Source of the DNA: Dactylis glomerata
Taxonomy: Eukaryota; Streptophyta; Magnoliopsida; Poales; Poaceae
DNA length: 64,000 bases
Assembly: GCA_007115705.1 (NCBI GenBank)
Contig: QXEO01000464.1
Coordinates: forward strand, 6,382,852-6,446,851
Direction of reading: 5' to 3'
Positions within the stretch are counted from its first letter, which is position 1. The number at the start of each line of letters is the position of its first letter. This document shows positions 10,789-22,250 of the stretch, piece by piece. Position numbers and translations under genes: made by a program. The notes under the pieces are model-generated. The model did not search any database. It worked only from the letters and a program-made list of their open reading frames with translations, and was not told the DNA's origin.

Positions 10789-12304
10789 TTATATGTAAGT
10801 ATTTGTGTGGCAATTATCAACACAATAAAGACGATAACCATGCAGGATGCTATTTATATTAAAAACACTCATATCTACCAAAGAAGTTTTTCTCGATAAC
10901 TCTTCACACCCCAAAAATAAAGTAAGCTCATCATGCTGATTGGGAGTGATCATGTCATCACAATACAAACTTGCAGTACTCATTGGATTAGAAAGGCTAC
11001 TATCATAGCCTGAGCATTGAAAACTGAAATGACCCACTTTATAGCAAAGTTCACAAATAAAAGGATAGAGGGCACAAACCTTTTCACTGAGCTCATTTAG
11101 AGCTCTGTCCCACATTTGGGTTTCTTCATTCCTATGGTGGATACAATATTCTTCTTTGACGTGACTCTTTTCACAAGGTCTAAGTGCTCCACAAAAATTA
11201 ACATGCTTATAAGAAATAGTACTTTCAGAAGTTTGAGCATGTTTATTGCAATCATCATTAACAATTTCACTTTCCATGCAAGTGTCTTTAAAAGGTTCAT
11301 GATACATGTCCCAATTTCCTTTAGGAACATTAATATGAGAAGCAAAGGCTCTATAGCAATCAACCATAATTTGAGAATCAAGGCCATATTTAGCACTAAG
11401 CTCTTGAAAATCAGTAGTTTCAGCGAAGGACTTAATGCAATCATACTCATAGTTTATACCTGATTCTTTACCTTTGTCACAATCCCAATCTTCGATATTG
11501 CCTTGAATTGTTTCAAGCAGATCCCACTTGGCTGCAACCTCCTTGCTTATGAAAGACCCCTCAAAATAGGCATCTAGATAGTCCTTGTAATATCCTGAAA
11601 GTCTTGCATAAAAATTATTAATAACAATATTATGGGGAAGCTCATTTGAGCATTAGTGACTTCAATCTTCCCCACGCTTGGGCAATGCTTTCTCCATCAC
11701 GAGGATGAAAATTATAAATATAATTCCTATCTTTATGAATCTCACTAGAAGGATATAATTTAGAATAAAAGAGAGATACAATTTCCTCCCAGCCAATAGA
11801 TCGGCCATCCTTCAGCGTATTATACCATTTCGCAGCTCTGCCCTTTAGTGATAAAGAGAATAGCGTCCTCTTAACTTGGTTCATTGAAATACCTGCACAC
11901 TTGAACAACTCGTATAATTCATGTATAAAGAGCAAATGATCACCAGGATGGACAGTTACATCCCCTAAATAGCAGTTATTCATAGCACGTTCAACAATTT
12001 TAATAGGTATTTTAAAAGGATGAGGATCACAAACATCACTAGAATTATCACATATGGGAGATAAAATATCATCAGAGTGAATTTTCCCCACTAAAGCTGG
12101 GGAACAAAAAATATCATGCTTATCAAAATCAGCTTTCCCAAGCTTAGACTTTTCTATAGCATTAGCAATAACGGTGTTCAAAGAATTCATACAAATAACA
12201 TTGCTATTAGCATGTGAATAAAGCTCCAAAGGTTTTTCAATTTTCTCTTCAAACACTTCACGTCCTAACTCAGGAAAAATACTATAAAACTCTTTGTTTT
12301 CCAT
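10789..12304 (-). pseudogene. gag of Athila-lineage gypsy element (one frame disruption)
   Basis: Structural Gag protein of the element. The ORF opens at 12304 with MENKEFYSIFPELGREVFEE. A Retrotrans_gag-type core follows (GRAAKWYNTLKDGRS, then EIHKDRNYIYNFHPRDGES, AQAWGRLKSLMLK). A stop at 11642 appears where a few bases look deleted; the frame then resumes (NFYARLSGYYKDYLDAYFEG, KEVAAKWDLLE) and runs to TAA at 10789. The C-terminal part contains one CCHC zinc knuckle, CELCYKVGHFSFQC (CX2CX4HX4C), as expected for nucleic-acid binding. It lies directly downstream (in sense) of the 5' LTR and primer site. No protease motif follows. Confidence 0.85.
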
Positions 12305-12411
12305 TAAGCCTAACTAGTGAAAATAAAAACAAGAAACAAAAAGATATAATTACAGAATCTAAAGGAAATAACACAGTCACACACGAGGATGCGAGTACCT
12401 TTTACCTTACC

Positions 12412-12429
12412 TCCCCGGCAATGGCGCCA
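12412..12429 (-). promoter_or_regulatory. Primer binding site, tRNA-Asp type
   Basis: The minus strand reads TGGCGCCATTGCCGGGGA, complementary to the 3' end of a plant tRNA-Asp. It starts 10 bp inside the 5' LTR end, the same spacing as in the element at 50602. One base differs from the 52241 copy. Confidence 0.85.
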
Positions 12430-12439
12430 GAAAAGAGCT

Positions 12440-13697
12440 TGATGTCTACGAACGCTTCTATTCTTATAGATAGTGTTCGGCCTCCAAGTGCAGAGGTTTG
12501 TAGAACAGCAGCAAGTTTCCCTTAAGTGGATCACCCAAGGTTTATCGAACTCAGGGAGAAAGAGGTCAAAGGTATCCCTCTCAAACAAACTGCAATTACG
12601 ATACAAGAAGTCTCTTGTGTCCCCAACACACTCAATACACTTGTCAGGTGTATAGGTGCACTAGTTTGGCAAAGAGATAGTGAAATACAAGTAATATGGA
12701 TGATTATAAGTAGTAAATGCAATCTGAAATAAATATCGTTGTGAGCAAACATGTAACAAAACTGAATGTAAATGGTATTTCAATGCTTGGAAACAAGGCC
12801 TAGGGATCATACTTTCACTAGATGGTTCCAATAAACACCAACAATTCATAGAGACACTAACCAAAGAGACACACATAATGCGCACACTATCATCCTTTGC
12901 ATCATGGTACAAGGTGTCTCCGGAGATTACAATAATAAAGCACGGGAGTAGCATAATATATGAAGAACAACATCTACCAATTCAACTAGATACAAAGCTC
13001 ATGATCACATATAGATCACATCAAGAGAGAGAGAGAGAGAGGTGAACCACATAGCTACCGGTAGAGCCCTCAGCCCATGAGGAGAACTACTCCCTCCTCA
13101 TCATGGGAGACAGCAACATCGATGGAGATGGCGGTGAAGTCGATGGAGATGGCGGTGGAGACGATGGAGTCGATGGAGATGGCTCCGGGGGCACTTCCCC
13201 ATCCCGGCAAGGTGCCGGAACAGAGACTTCTGTCCCCCAAAATTGGTCTTTGACGACAGCGGCGCTACGGAACTTTACTGGGAGAAACGCCAATAGATTT
13301 AGGGTTTTCACGTCGGAGGCTTCTTATAAGCGAAGGGGCGATGTCAGAGGGTGGCCAGGTCCCACACACCATAGGGTGGCGCGTCCTAGGGGTCATCCGC
13401 GCCACCGGGTGGTGTGGTGGCCCCCTGGCCCCCTCCGGCTCTCCTTTGGACTTCATCTCGTGTCGGGAAAAATAGGAGGTTCGGGCTTCGTTTCGTCCAA
13501 TTCCGAGAATATTTCCTGTGTATCTTTTCTGAAACATAAAAACAGCAGAAAACAGGGAACTGACACTGTGGCATCTCGTTAATAGGTTACTTCCGAAAAA
13601 CGCATAAAAACACCACGAAGTGTAAACAAAACACAAGGCAATTGGTGTAAAACAAGCATGGAGCATAAAAAATTATAGATACATTTGGGACGTATCA
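12440..13697 (-). repeat. 5' LTR of the 4103-13697 gypsy element
   Basis: A 1258-bp LTR, TGATGTCT...GACGTATCA, next to the primer site on its left and the GGTCT duplication on its right. Compared with the 3' LTR it lacks about 180 bp; the deletion joint (CACTAGATGG near 12830) shows ACT microhomology with the intact copy. Confidence 0.85.
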
Positions 13698-13765
13698 GGT
13701 CTTCTTAGCATGCAACTCTTTGATGAGGTTCTGAACGTAGAGAAAGTTGTCGTGTATGCTCCTCT
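13698..13765 (-). pseudogene. LINE reverse transcriptase fragment, part 2
   Basis: Minus strand encodes KRSIHDNFLYVQNLIKELHA, the segment that in plant LINE RTs precedes TPSLFLKLDISK. It sits between the gypsy element and the Helitron-like insert and joins in frame to the 4102 side of the same LINE. Confidence 0.8.
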
Positions 13766-14993
13766 TCTACTATTCTACTATATACTAAAAGCACAATACG
13801 GGGTTATGTTTTCGAGACACCATATTAATCCACATCATCAAAATTATTTTAACCGTTAGATCTAACTGCAAGTGGCCAAGATTTTTAATACCTAGAAAGT
13901 TACGCAAAAGATTGACACGTTACATAATACCTATTTTTGTACACGTCCAGCCAGATGAAAATAAACTCACGTGCACACATATATGAGAGCTGAGAGAGAT
14001 ACATACAGAATAAAAGAATTTAAAAGAAAGGGAGGATACAAGATTGTATTCGTTACGTTTGAGTGGAGCCAGAGGATCCTATAGGAAATATCAGCACCGT
14101 AAGAGTCCATGCCAAATACGTATGTATGTATGCTTAAACCTGGATTTAAATTAGACTAGATTGCACCAGGGCTAACTTAGATTATTAGGACTAACGTTTT
14201 AAAACCTAGAAAATCATGTACACTACCATATGGAATTAGGACATGGTAGGGATCAAATTGAATTTGGACCATGCTTGCAAAAAGGACTTTAACTTGTACT
14301 GTATTCAATTATTGTCACAAAGTCGATCCAGCTCATAAAGTTTTTCAGAAAACACTATGTGAATGGGATGTCTTTGAAAAGTTCTGTGTTTGTAACATGA
14401 TTTTTTATTTACCCTAAAGCTTGATACCTGACCTGATATTAGCATACGTGTGTGCGTCTTAGCATATAGGAGTTCTAGAGAACGTCTTGGTAATAATAAC
14501 AGGACACGGTGAGAGCCATACGAGAGGCTTTGAAACTAAACTGATTTGTAATATATGAATAAATATCACCAAATATACTAAATAAAAAATTATAAAATTA
14601 AACCTAAATATCTTTTGCATGAAATTATGTGACATCCAAGTCGGTGTAGTCATCCTTACATGGTACAATCAGTGAAATAATAGAACACCTAGACCGAAGA
14701 TGCGGGGATAGCAGGAACTTAGTGAAAGAATATCAAACTAGCCCTACCAATATTTAGATAGATGACATTATAGAATATATGTCATAGTAATTTTAGAAAT
14801 GTCATTATAACTACTCACAAATTGAAGACATCCCAAATTTTAAAAACATATGTCATTAGAGAATTTTAGAGCTATAGAATTCTATGTTTTACAACTTCCT
14901 GTTTCTCACATCTATTACACCATAAATTTACTTCATAAATAGATTCAGCAAGCTAAAGAAATGCCATCGCATTTGCGAGGGCCACCTGGCTAG
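13766..14993 (+). mobile_element. Helitron-like non-autonomous insert
   Basis: Separates LINE coding that ends in QSAFSK (right) from KRSIHDNF (left). The left end reads TCTACTATTCTACTATATAC followed by AAAAGCACAATACGG, like 5' ends of grass Helitrons. The right end is CTAG followed by T (14990-14994), preceded by a short CGCATTTGCG hairpin, matching Helitron 3' ends. It contains no ORF of note and no duplicated target. The exact left border is uncertain by several bases, and the A/T insertion dinucleotide is not clean. Confidence 0.55.
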
Positions 14994-15660
14994 TTTTGCT
15001 AAAAGCGCTCTGAAAGTTGGAGACGAGATCTAGCTTGGAGAAAACCTTGGACATGCTGTGAATTAGGCTAATTGGCCTATAGTCTCCCACCCTCGAGGCG
15101 TCAGTCTTCTTAGGAATTAGGATGATGTCTGCGGAGTTAACCATGTTGGCGCAATTTCTCCCAAGATTGGCCATGTGAACAATGGCAGCCACAATGTCGT
15201 TCTTGATGATGTCCCAGCATGCCTTGTAAAATGCGCCAATGAATCCGTTGGGTCCCGGGGCCTTCACCGATGGTAGTGAGAAGACCGCCTGCTTAATCTC
15301 CTGCTCGTCAAAGTAAGCATCTAAGTCGGAGAGGTCTTGTGGCACGTAGTCGAGACCAATCCAATCAAGGGCGAGCTGCCGAGGAGCCTTAGTGCCGAGG
15401 ATTGATTTGGAGTGTTGCGCGAGGATCTCCTCCTTGTCCTTTGCAATGATGGCGATCCCCATGTCCAAAGTGAGAGATTGAATATATACTTTCCTTCCGC
15501 GGCCATTCGCCCTAGCGTGGAAGAGCTTGGTGTTTGCGTCACCTAGTCCAAGTAAGACATGATCTTTGCCTTAACTTGATCTTCTGAATGGACACAAGGC
15601 CCAGAAAGAAAAGAGACCTTTAGGTGACGACGTAGGTCTATCTCCTTCTCCTAAGCAAGG
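14994..15660 (-). pseudogene. LINE ORF2 fragment (RT fingers/palm start), part 1, copy 1
   Basis: The minus strand carries plant LINE ORF2 coding from just upstream of RT: LGDANTKLFHARANGRGRK with small disruptions, then an open frame with MDMGIAIIAKDKEEIL, SVKAPGPNGFIGAFYKACWD, ILIPKKTDASRVGDYRPISL and LVSNFQSAFSK. These are conserved RT blocks 0-2 of the L1-like family. At 14994 the frame runs into the Helitron-like insert (reading on to a stop at 14953). The remaining RT is at 13698-13765 and 3796-4102. The endonuclease and upstream ORF1 are absent. Confidence 0.9.
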
Positions 15661-16069
15661 TGTAATTAGTATATTCAGACATCAATATACTCCCTTTGTT
15701 AAAAAAAATATAGCTGGTGTAACGTTCACGTGCGGATCACTAGACGGATTCGTGATACAAGATTCCAATTATACAAGTTTTACAGTGATTGGCATTTTTA
15801 ATAACCATCTATCCAACCTGATCTAACGGTTGTAAAATAAACGGAACCAAACGAACGGAACCCAACGGTACCAAAAATATGGAACCGGAACCAAATTAAT
15901 GTGGGACCAAAACCAAATTAATGTGAGACCAGAACCACTAATATGATTTACAACAATTGTAGAAAACAATCGCCCTTAAAGTCACCGATCGGCGAATCGT
16001 TTATCTTGCTGGCGATTAGATCAAGAATGATTAGGGTTTGACAGCCGCCGCCGGCAGCTGTTCTCCGGT
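15661..16069. other. Non-coding tail of the tandem unit
   Basis: No ORF. Holds a degraded Stowaway-like end (ACTCCCTTTGTTAAAA near 15690) and an A-rich stretch with repeated GGAACC/AAATTAATGTG words (15840-15940). A GGAACC-rich patch recurs at 20240-20260, outside the array. Confidence 0.5.
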
Positions 16070-16742
16070 AGTCGATCCAGCTCATAAAGTTTTTCAGAAA
16101 ACACTATGTGAATGGGATGTCTTTGAAAAGTTCTGTGTTTGTAACATGATTTTTTATTTACCCTAAAGCTTGATACCTGACCTGATATTAGCATACGTGT
16201 GTGCGTCTTAGCATATAGGAGTTCTAGAGAACGTCTTGGTAATAATAACAGGACACGGTGAGAGCCATACGAGAGGCTTTGAAACTAAACTGATTTGTAA
16301 TATATGAATAAATATCACCAAATATACTAAATAAAAAATTATAAAATTAAACCTAAATATCTTTTGCATGAAATTATGTGACATCCAAGTCGGTGTAGTC
16401 ATCCTTACATGGTACAATCAGTGAAATAATAGAACACCTAGACCGAAGATGCGGGGATAGCAGGAACTTAGTGAAAGAATATCAAACTAGCCCTACCAAT
16501 ATTTAGATAGATGACATTATAGAATATATGTCATAGTAATTTTAGAAATGTCATTATAACTACTCACAAATTGAAGACATCCCAAATTTTAAAAACATAT
16601 GTCATTAGAGAATTTTAGAGCTATAGAATTCTATGTTTTACAACTTCCTGTTTCTCACATCTATTACACCATAAATTTACTTCATAAATAGATTCAGCAA
16701 GCTAAAGAAATGCCATCGCATTTGCGAGGGCCACCTGGCTAG

Positions 16743-17409
16743 TTTTGCTAAAAGCGCTCTGAAAGTTGGAGACGAGATCTAGCTTGGAGAAAACCTTGGA
16801 CATGCTGTGAATTAGGCTAATTGGCCTATAGTCTCCCACCCTCGAGGCGTCAGTCTTCTTAGGAATTAGGATGATGTCTGCGGAGTTAACCATGTTGGCG
16901 CAATTTCTCCCAAGATTGGCCATGTGAACAATGGCAGCCACAATGTCGTTCTTGATGATGTCCCAGCATGCCTTGTAAAATGCGCCAATGAATCCGTTGG
17001 GTCCCGGGGCCTTCACCGATGGTAGTGAGAAGACCGCCTGCTTAATCTCCTGCTCGTCAAAGTAAGCATCTAAGTCGGAGAGGTCTTGTGGCACGTAGTC
17101 GAGACCAATCCAATCAAGGGCGAGCTGCCGAGGAGCCTTAGTGCCGAGGATTGATTTGGAGTGTTGCGCGAGGATCTCCTCCTTGTCCTTTGCAATGATG
17201 GCGATCCCCATGTCCAAAGTGAGAGATTGAATATATACTTTCCTTCCGCGGCCATTCGCCCTAGCGTGGAAGAGCTTGGTGTTTGCGTCACCTAGTCCAA
17301 GTAAGACATGATCTTTGCCTTAACTTGATCTTCTGAATGGACACAAGGCCCAGAAAGAAAAGAGACCTTTAGGTGACGACGTAGGTCTATCTCCTTCTCC
17401 TAAGCAAGG
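16743..17409 (-). pseudogene. LINE ORF2 fragment, copy 2
   Basis: Identical to the 14994-15660 fragment, in the second tandem unit. It is preceded on its left by a truncated copy (16070-16742) of the Helitron-like 3' part. Confidence 0.9.
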
Positions 17410-18491
17410 TGTAATTAGTATATTCAGACATCAATATACTCCCTTTGTTAAAAAAAATATAGCTGGTGTAACGTTCACGTGCGGATCACTAGACGGATTC
17501 GTGATACAAGATTCCAATTATACAAGTTTTACAGTGATTGGCATTTTTAATAACCATCTATCCAACCTGATCTAACGGTTGTAAAATAAACGGAACCAAA
17601 CGAACGGAACCCAACGGTACCAAAAATATGGAACCGGAACCAAATTAATGTGGGACCAAAACCAAATTAATGTGAGACCAGAACCACTAATATGATTTAC
17701 AACAATTGTAGAAAACAATCGCCCTTAAAGTCACCGATCGGCGAATCGTTTATCTTGCTGGCGATTAGATCAAGAATGATTAGGGTTTGACAGCCGCCGC
17801 CGGCAGCTGTTCTCCGGTAGTCGATCCAGCTCATAAAGTTTTTCAGAAAACACTATGTGAATGGGATGTCTTTGAAAAGTTCTGTGTTTGTAACATGATT
17901 TTTTATTTACCCTAAAGCTTGATACCTGACCTGATATTAGCATACGTGTGTGCGTCTTAGCATATAGGAGTTCTAGAGAACGTCTTGGTAATAATAACAG
18001 GACACGGTGAGAGCCATACGAGAGGCTTTGAAACTAAACTGATTTGTAATATATGAATAAATATCACCAAATATACTAAATAAAAAATTATAAAATTAAA
18101 CCTAAATATCTTTTGCATGAAATTATGTGACATCCAAGTCGGTGTAGTCATCCTTACATGGTACAATCAGTGAAATAATAGAACACCTAGACCGAAGATG
18201 CGGGGATAGCAGGAACTTAGTGAAAGAATATCAAACTAGCCCTACCAATATTTAGATAGATGACATTATAGAATATATGTCATAGTAATTTTAGAAATGT
18301 CATTATAACTACTCACAAATTGAAGACATCCCAAATTTTAAAAACATATGTCATTAGAGAATTTTAGAGCTATAGAATTCTATGTTTTACAACTTCCTGT
18401 TTCTCACATCTATTACACCATAAATTTACTTCATAAATAGATTCAGCAAGCTAAAGAAATGCCATCGCATTTGCGAGGGCCACCTGGCTAG

Positions 18492-19158
18492 TTTTGCTAA
18501 AAGCGCTCTGAAAGTTGGAGACGAGATCTAGCTTGGAGAAAACCTTGGACATGCTGTGAATTAGGCTAATTGGCCTATAGTCTCCCACCCTCGAGGCGTC
18601 AGTCTTCTTAGGAATTAGGATGATGTCTGCGGAGTTAACCATGTTGGCGCAATTTCTCCCAAGATTGGCCATGTGAACAATGGCAGCCACAATGTCGTTC
18701 TTGATGATGTCCCAGCATGCCTTGTAAAATGCGCCAATGAATCCGTTGGGTCCCGGGGCCTTCACCGATGGTAGTGAGAAGACCGCCTGCTTAATCTCCT
18801 GCTCGTCAAAGTAAGCATCTAAGTCGGAGAGGTCTTGTGGCACGTAGTCGAGACCAATCCAATCAAGGGCGAGCTGCCGAGGAGCCTTAGTGCCGAGGAT
18901 TGATTTGGAGTGTTGCGCGAGGATCTCCTCCTTGTCCTTTGCAATGATGGCGATCCCCATGTCCAAAGTGAGAGATTGAATATATACTTTCCTTCCGCGG
19001 CCATTCGCCCTAGCGTGGAAGAGCTTGGTGTTTGCGTCACCTAGTCCAAGTAAGACATGATCTTTGCCTTAACTTGATCTTCTGAATGGACACAAGGCCC
19101 AGAAAGAAAAGAGACCTTTAGGTGACGACGTAGGTCTATCTCCTTCTCCTAAGCAAGG
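18492..19158 (-). pseudogene. LINE ORF2 fragment, copy 3
   Basis: Identical to copies 1 and 2, in the third tandem unit. It is preceded on its left by a truncated Helitron-like 3' part at 17819-18491. Confidence 0.9.
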
Positions 19159-19567
19159 TGTAATTAGTATATTCAGACATCAATATACTCCCTTTGTTAA
19201 AAAAAATATAGCTGGTGTAACGTTCACGTGCGGATCACTAGACGGATTCGTGATACAAGATTCCAATTATACAAGTTTTACAGTGATTGGCATTTTTAAT
19301 AACCATCTATCCAACCTGATCTAACGGTTGTAAAATAAACGGAACCAAACGAACGGAACCCAACGGTACCAAAAATATGGAACCGGAACCAAATTAATGT
19401 GGGACCAAAACCAAATTAATGTGAGACCAGAACCACTAATATGATTTACAACAATTGTAGAAAACAATCGCCCTTAAAGTCACCGATCGGCGAATCGTTT
19501 ATCTTGCTGGCGATTAGATCAAGAATGATTAGGGTTTGACAGCCGCCGCCGGCAGCTGTTCTCCGGT

Positions 19568-21762
19568 GCCTGCTATGGCTCCGTCTTGTCTCCTGAGTTC
19601 TGACTAGCTCATGTGCATGCAATTTCTCCTACCTTTGGTTCCTAACTCCGTTCAAGGTCCAGAAGGTGATTTTGTCCAGATTGGAAAGTTCAGACGAAGT
19701 GCGTTCTTTGCTGTTCTTAAAAAAGGTTAAAGAGGATTCGTTCTGTTCAGCTTGCGTGCCTGGACTTTTGGCAAATTGTTCCGCAGATCCGTAGTCCCGT
19801 TCGAAGCTTGCAGCTGCGAGCAATGAAACTGTCACGGGATGAAATCTACTGCAGCAGTTCTTTCACTCGTCCGAGTCTCATCTGAATAAAGACGGCGCGG
19901 ATGCGATCCGCCGTAAGTTAGGTTTTGACCAATGCATATTTGCATTGCAATCGAGAGTGACGGCCAGTCTAGAAGCCTTTGTACTCTTTCGGAACGATCG
20001 GAAGAATGTGATTTTTGAACAGATATCTGTCCAATTGTATTGATCGTCGTGTATGTGTACATGTTTCTAATCTGGAAAGTTTTCACCTTATGGAGGAGTA
20101 TAAATCTTGAATACGTGTATATGTACCTATGTACATGCGCGTTGTCCGTTGCAATAGCGTGTGGCGATGCATCGAAGCATCGTACCAATAAATAAAGGTC
20201 ATCTCTCATTTTATTCAACAGTTATAAAAAATTTAGACTCAACGGAACCGGACGGAACCTGGGTTCCATCCCGATCACCGTAAAAGAGCTCTTCCAATTA
20301 TAGTGTTGAGCAGCTCATTGCTGGACAAGTTGAGAGAGAAAAAGACGTTAGGAACGGACAGAATGCAGGTTGCCACCCCGATCGAAGCCAATTATGTACG
20401 TACTACGTAGTACCTGCGAGCGTGTCTTATCACTCTATCCCCCGCCCGCGCGCTCTCTCTCCGCGTGCGTGCATTGAAGTCCAGCCAAGAGTATGATGTT
20501 TCCTCCTGTCCGGTCCGGTCGAAGTTCTCGTCCTAGCTAGCAGAAAATCATTGAAAGAAACTTACTATTGCTACACACTGTGCGACGTTTGCCTCCTCGT
20601 GTTTTGTACTGCATATAGAGTGGAGTAGATGGGGCATGTCTTGAGACCATACTGTGCACTGTACTGCTGCAACCTCTGAGTGGCGTGGTAGAGAAGAAAT
20701 CCCTAGCACGTTAATGCCAGGATCAGTCGAGAGCAGCACAATATCCGGGCATTGAAGCCTTCAATTTGAAGGTACTCCGTTGTACGAGTACTAGTAGTAT
20801 TTTTTGCTCGGAGCTTGGTTTACCGTGGTAGGGAGGAAGTCTGCATGTTACTTTATTTCTTCAGTTAATTTAGTTACTAGAGTATCTTAAGAATGAACTT
20901 CTTTAATTGGCTTATTAATTCTGTTTGTGTGTCTTTAATTAGTATGGACTCTCTGCCATGGCCCATGGCGACTGCCTGGCCATCAATACAAAAACGAAAA
21001 AAAAAACTCACAACAAAGGAATATCGTAACAGGACAAGCTGACAAAGGCATGCATTCACCTAGGTAGTAAGGTCACTTCCAGGGCGAGCTGCGGCTACAC
21101 GCGTTGGTTAATTAATTTAATCCAATAAAACATCATGTACATTACGGGAAGTGATCACATTGCAAGCGTACGTGTTCCTTTGTTGAATCAAGATAGACAC
21201 AGCCATGGTGTGCACTGTAGCACAAGCGGTTCAAAGACTCGGTATCCGTGAAAGCTAGTAAAAGATACTAGTATATGAATGCTTTCCAAAGCTACAGGGA
21301 GCTGGGAAAAGTTTACCGCGTATTCTCGTCGTCTTCGTCTCCCTCCAGTGCAGCACTAAAGGAGACCTGTGTGCGCAACTGCAAACCTAGTCAATGGCAT
21401 ATCTCGCATTCATTTGCCTAAGCCCGTACGCAGTCTAGCTAGACTACAGTATGTAGTAGGAGTACTAACTTTGCATTCACTAGCTCTGTCACCTCTCGCG
21501 CACTGTATCTGTACGAGGCGTTTGGTTCGAACACAAACAAGCCCCACCAAAATTTTGGCATGCATGACCAAAAAATTGGTAAGTTCTTGTTTATGATTGC
21601 AGCCATTGCAATTGCATCAACCTAAATTATGTCAAAATGGACCTTTATTTGGTTTGTAACCGACTATAACTTGATGATTATACTAGCCTTCGGATTAAAC
21701 ACACTATTTTCTCAAACTGATAATACTTTGTACATGGATCAAAATTAAGATTCAATTTTCCT
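19568..21762. other. Intergenic DNA, nothing recognised
   Basis: No ORF above about 130 codons and none resembling a known protein. Composition is mixed and looks low-copy (CpG-containing, CATGCATG-type words near 21.5 kb), unlike the surrounding retroelements. I cannot support a gene here. Confidence 0.5.
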
Positions 21763-22250
21763 CAAAAAATACTCTGATGCACTCAAGGTTTAAAATTAGC
21801 GTGCTATTTCATTTTGCGCGGCCCTTTTCCAAAAAATACTCTGATGCACTCAAGGTTTAAAATTAGGTTTAAAATTATACATGCTATATAACAGCGTGCT
21901 ATATTTAAAAATAGCATTTTGAAATTTTAGTAAAAATAAAGGATTTTAGTAAGAATAAAGTATATAGTAAAACAAATAGATGTTTTAGCACAATTAATTA
22001 TGTTTAACAATTATGATTTGTATCATAGGTTCGCTTACTTAACACATTTATCATATGATTGCTTACTTCACACCAGTACAACATAAAAATAGTGCTATTT
22101 TTAAAATAGCGTTGGCGCTACGATGTTTTAGCGCGATATAGTATGCTATTTTGCAAATAGCGTCATAGCGAGCAAAGTTATAAATTTTAGCATGAACACA
22201 CAAAATACGCTATAGCGTGCTAGCGGGAAATAGCGCGCTTTTTTTCCCCT
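21763..22250. repeat. Direct repeats and TAGCGCGCTA-type palindromic motifs
   Basis: A 37-bp sequence beginning CAAAAAATACTCTGATGC occurs at 21763-21799 and again at 21830-21866. It is followed by many short palindromic words of the AATAGC / TAGCGCGATA / GCTATAGCGTGCTAGC type up to 22240. Dense subterminal motifs like these are seen in plant hAT-type elements. No transposase or terminal repeats could be defined. Confidence 0.45.

Larger units (their letters stand above)
4103..13697 (-). mobile_element. Athila-lineage Ty3/gypsy element (composite, non-autonomous)
   Basis: A 9.6-kb insertion flanked by a perfect 5-bp target duplication GGTCT (4098-4102 and 13698-13702), inserted in a LINE RT gene. 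Sense is the minus strand: 5' LTR 12440-13697, primer site 12412-12429, gag 10789-12304, second ORF around 8595-9424, 3' non-coding region, and a partial 3' LTR at 4103-5424. No RT, integrase or RNase H is present. Later events inside it are a solo LTR (9370-10764) and a rearranged foreign LTR (5425-7066). Because the latter adjoins the 7067+ internal region, part of the 3' half may belong to a second nested element. The lineage call rests on gag, LTR and tRNA-Asp primer-site type. Confidence 0.85.
14321..19567. repeat. Three tandem copies of a 1749-bp unit
   Basis: Units are 14321-16069, 16070-17818 and 17819-19567, each starting AGTCGATCCAGCTC and ending CTGTTCTCCGGT. I see no substitution or indel between copies in the stretches compared, and all three encoded fragments are identical. 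The unit is chimeric: Helitron-like 3' part, LINE ORF2 fragment (-), then about 400 bp of non-coding DNA. The borders fall inside the Helitron and in unrelated sequence, so the duplication followed those insertions. Confidence 0.95.

Noticed and set aside
12310..12606. ORFs spanning the primer site and 5' LTR edge, also duplicated at 4075-4415
   Set aside because: They are readings through LTR sequence; the duplication reflects the two LTRs, not a gene pair.
14459..14668. 69-codon minus-strand ORF repeated three times (also 16208 and 17957)
   Set aside because: It lies within the Helitron-like non-coding part; repetition comes from the tandem unit, and the sequence does not look like a conserved protein.
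14321..19567. Possible CRISPR-like or satellite array
   Set aside because: Three 1.7-kb units with retroelement content and no short direct repeats with unique spacers; the organism is a plant.
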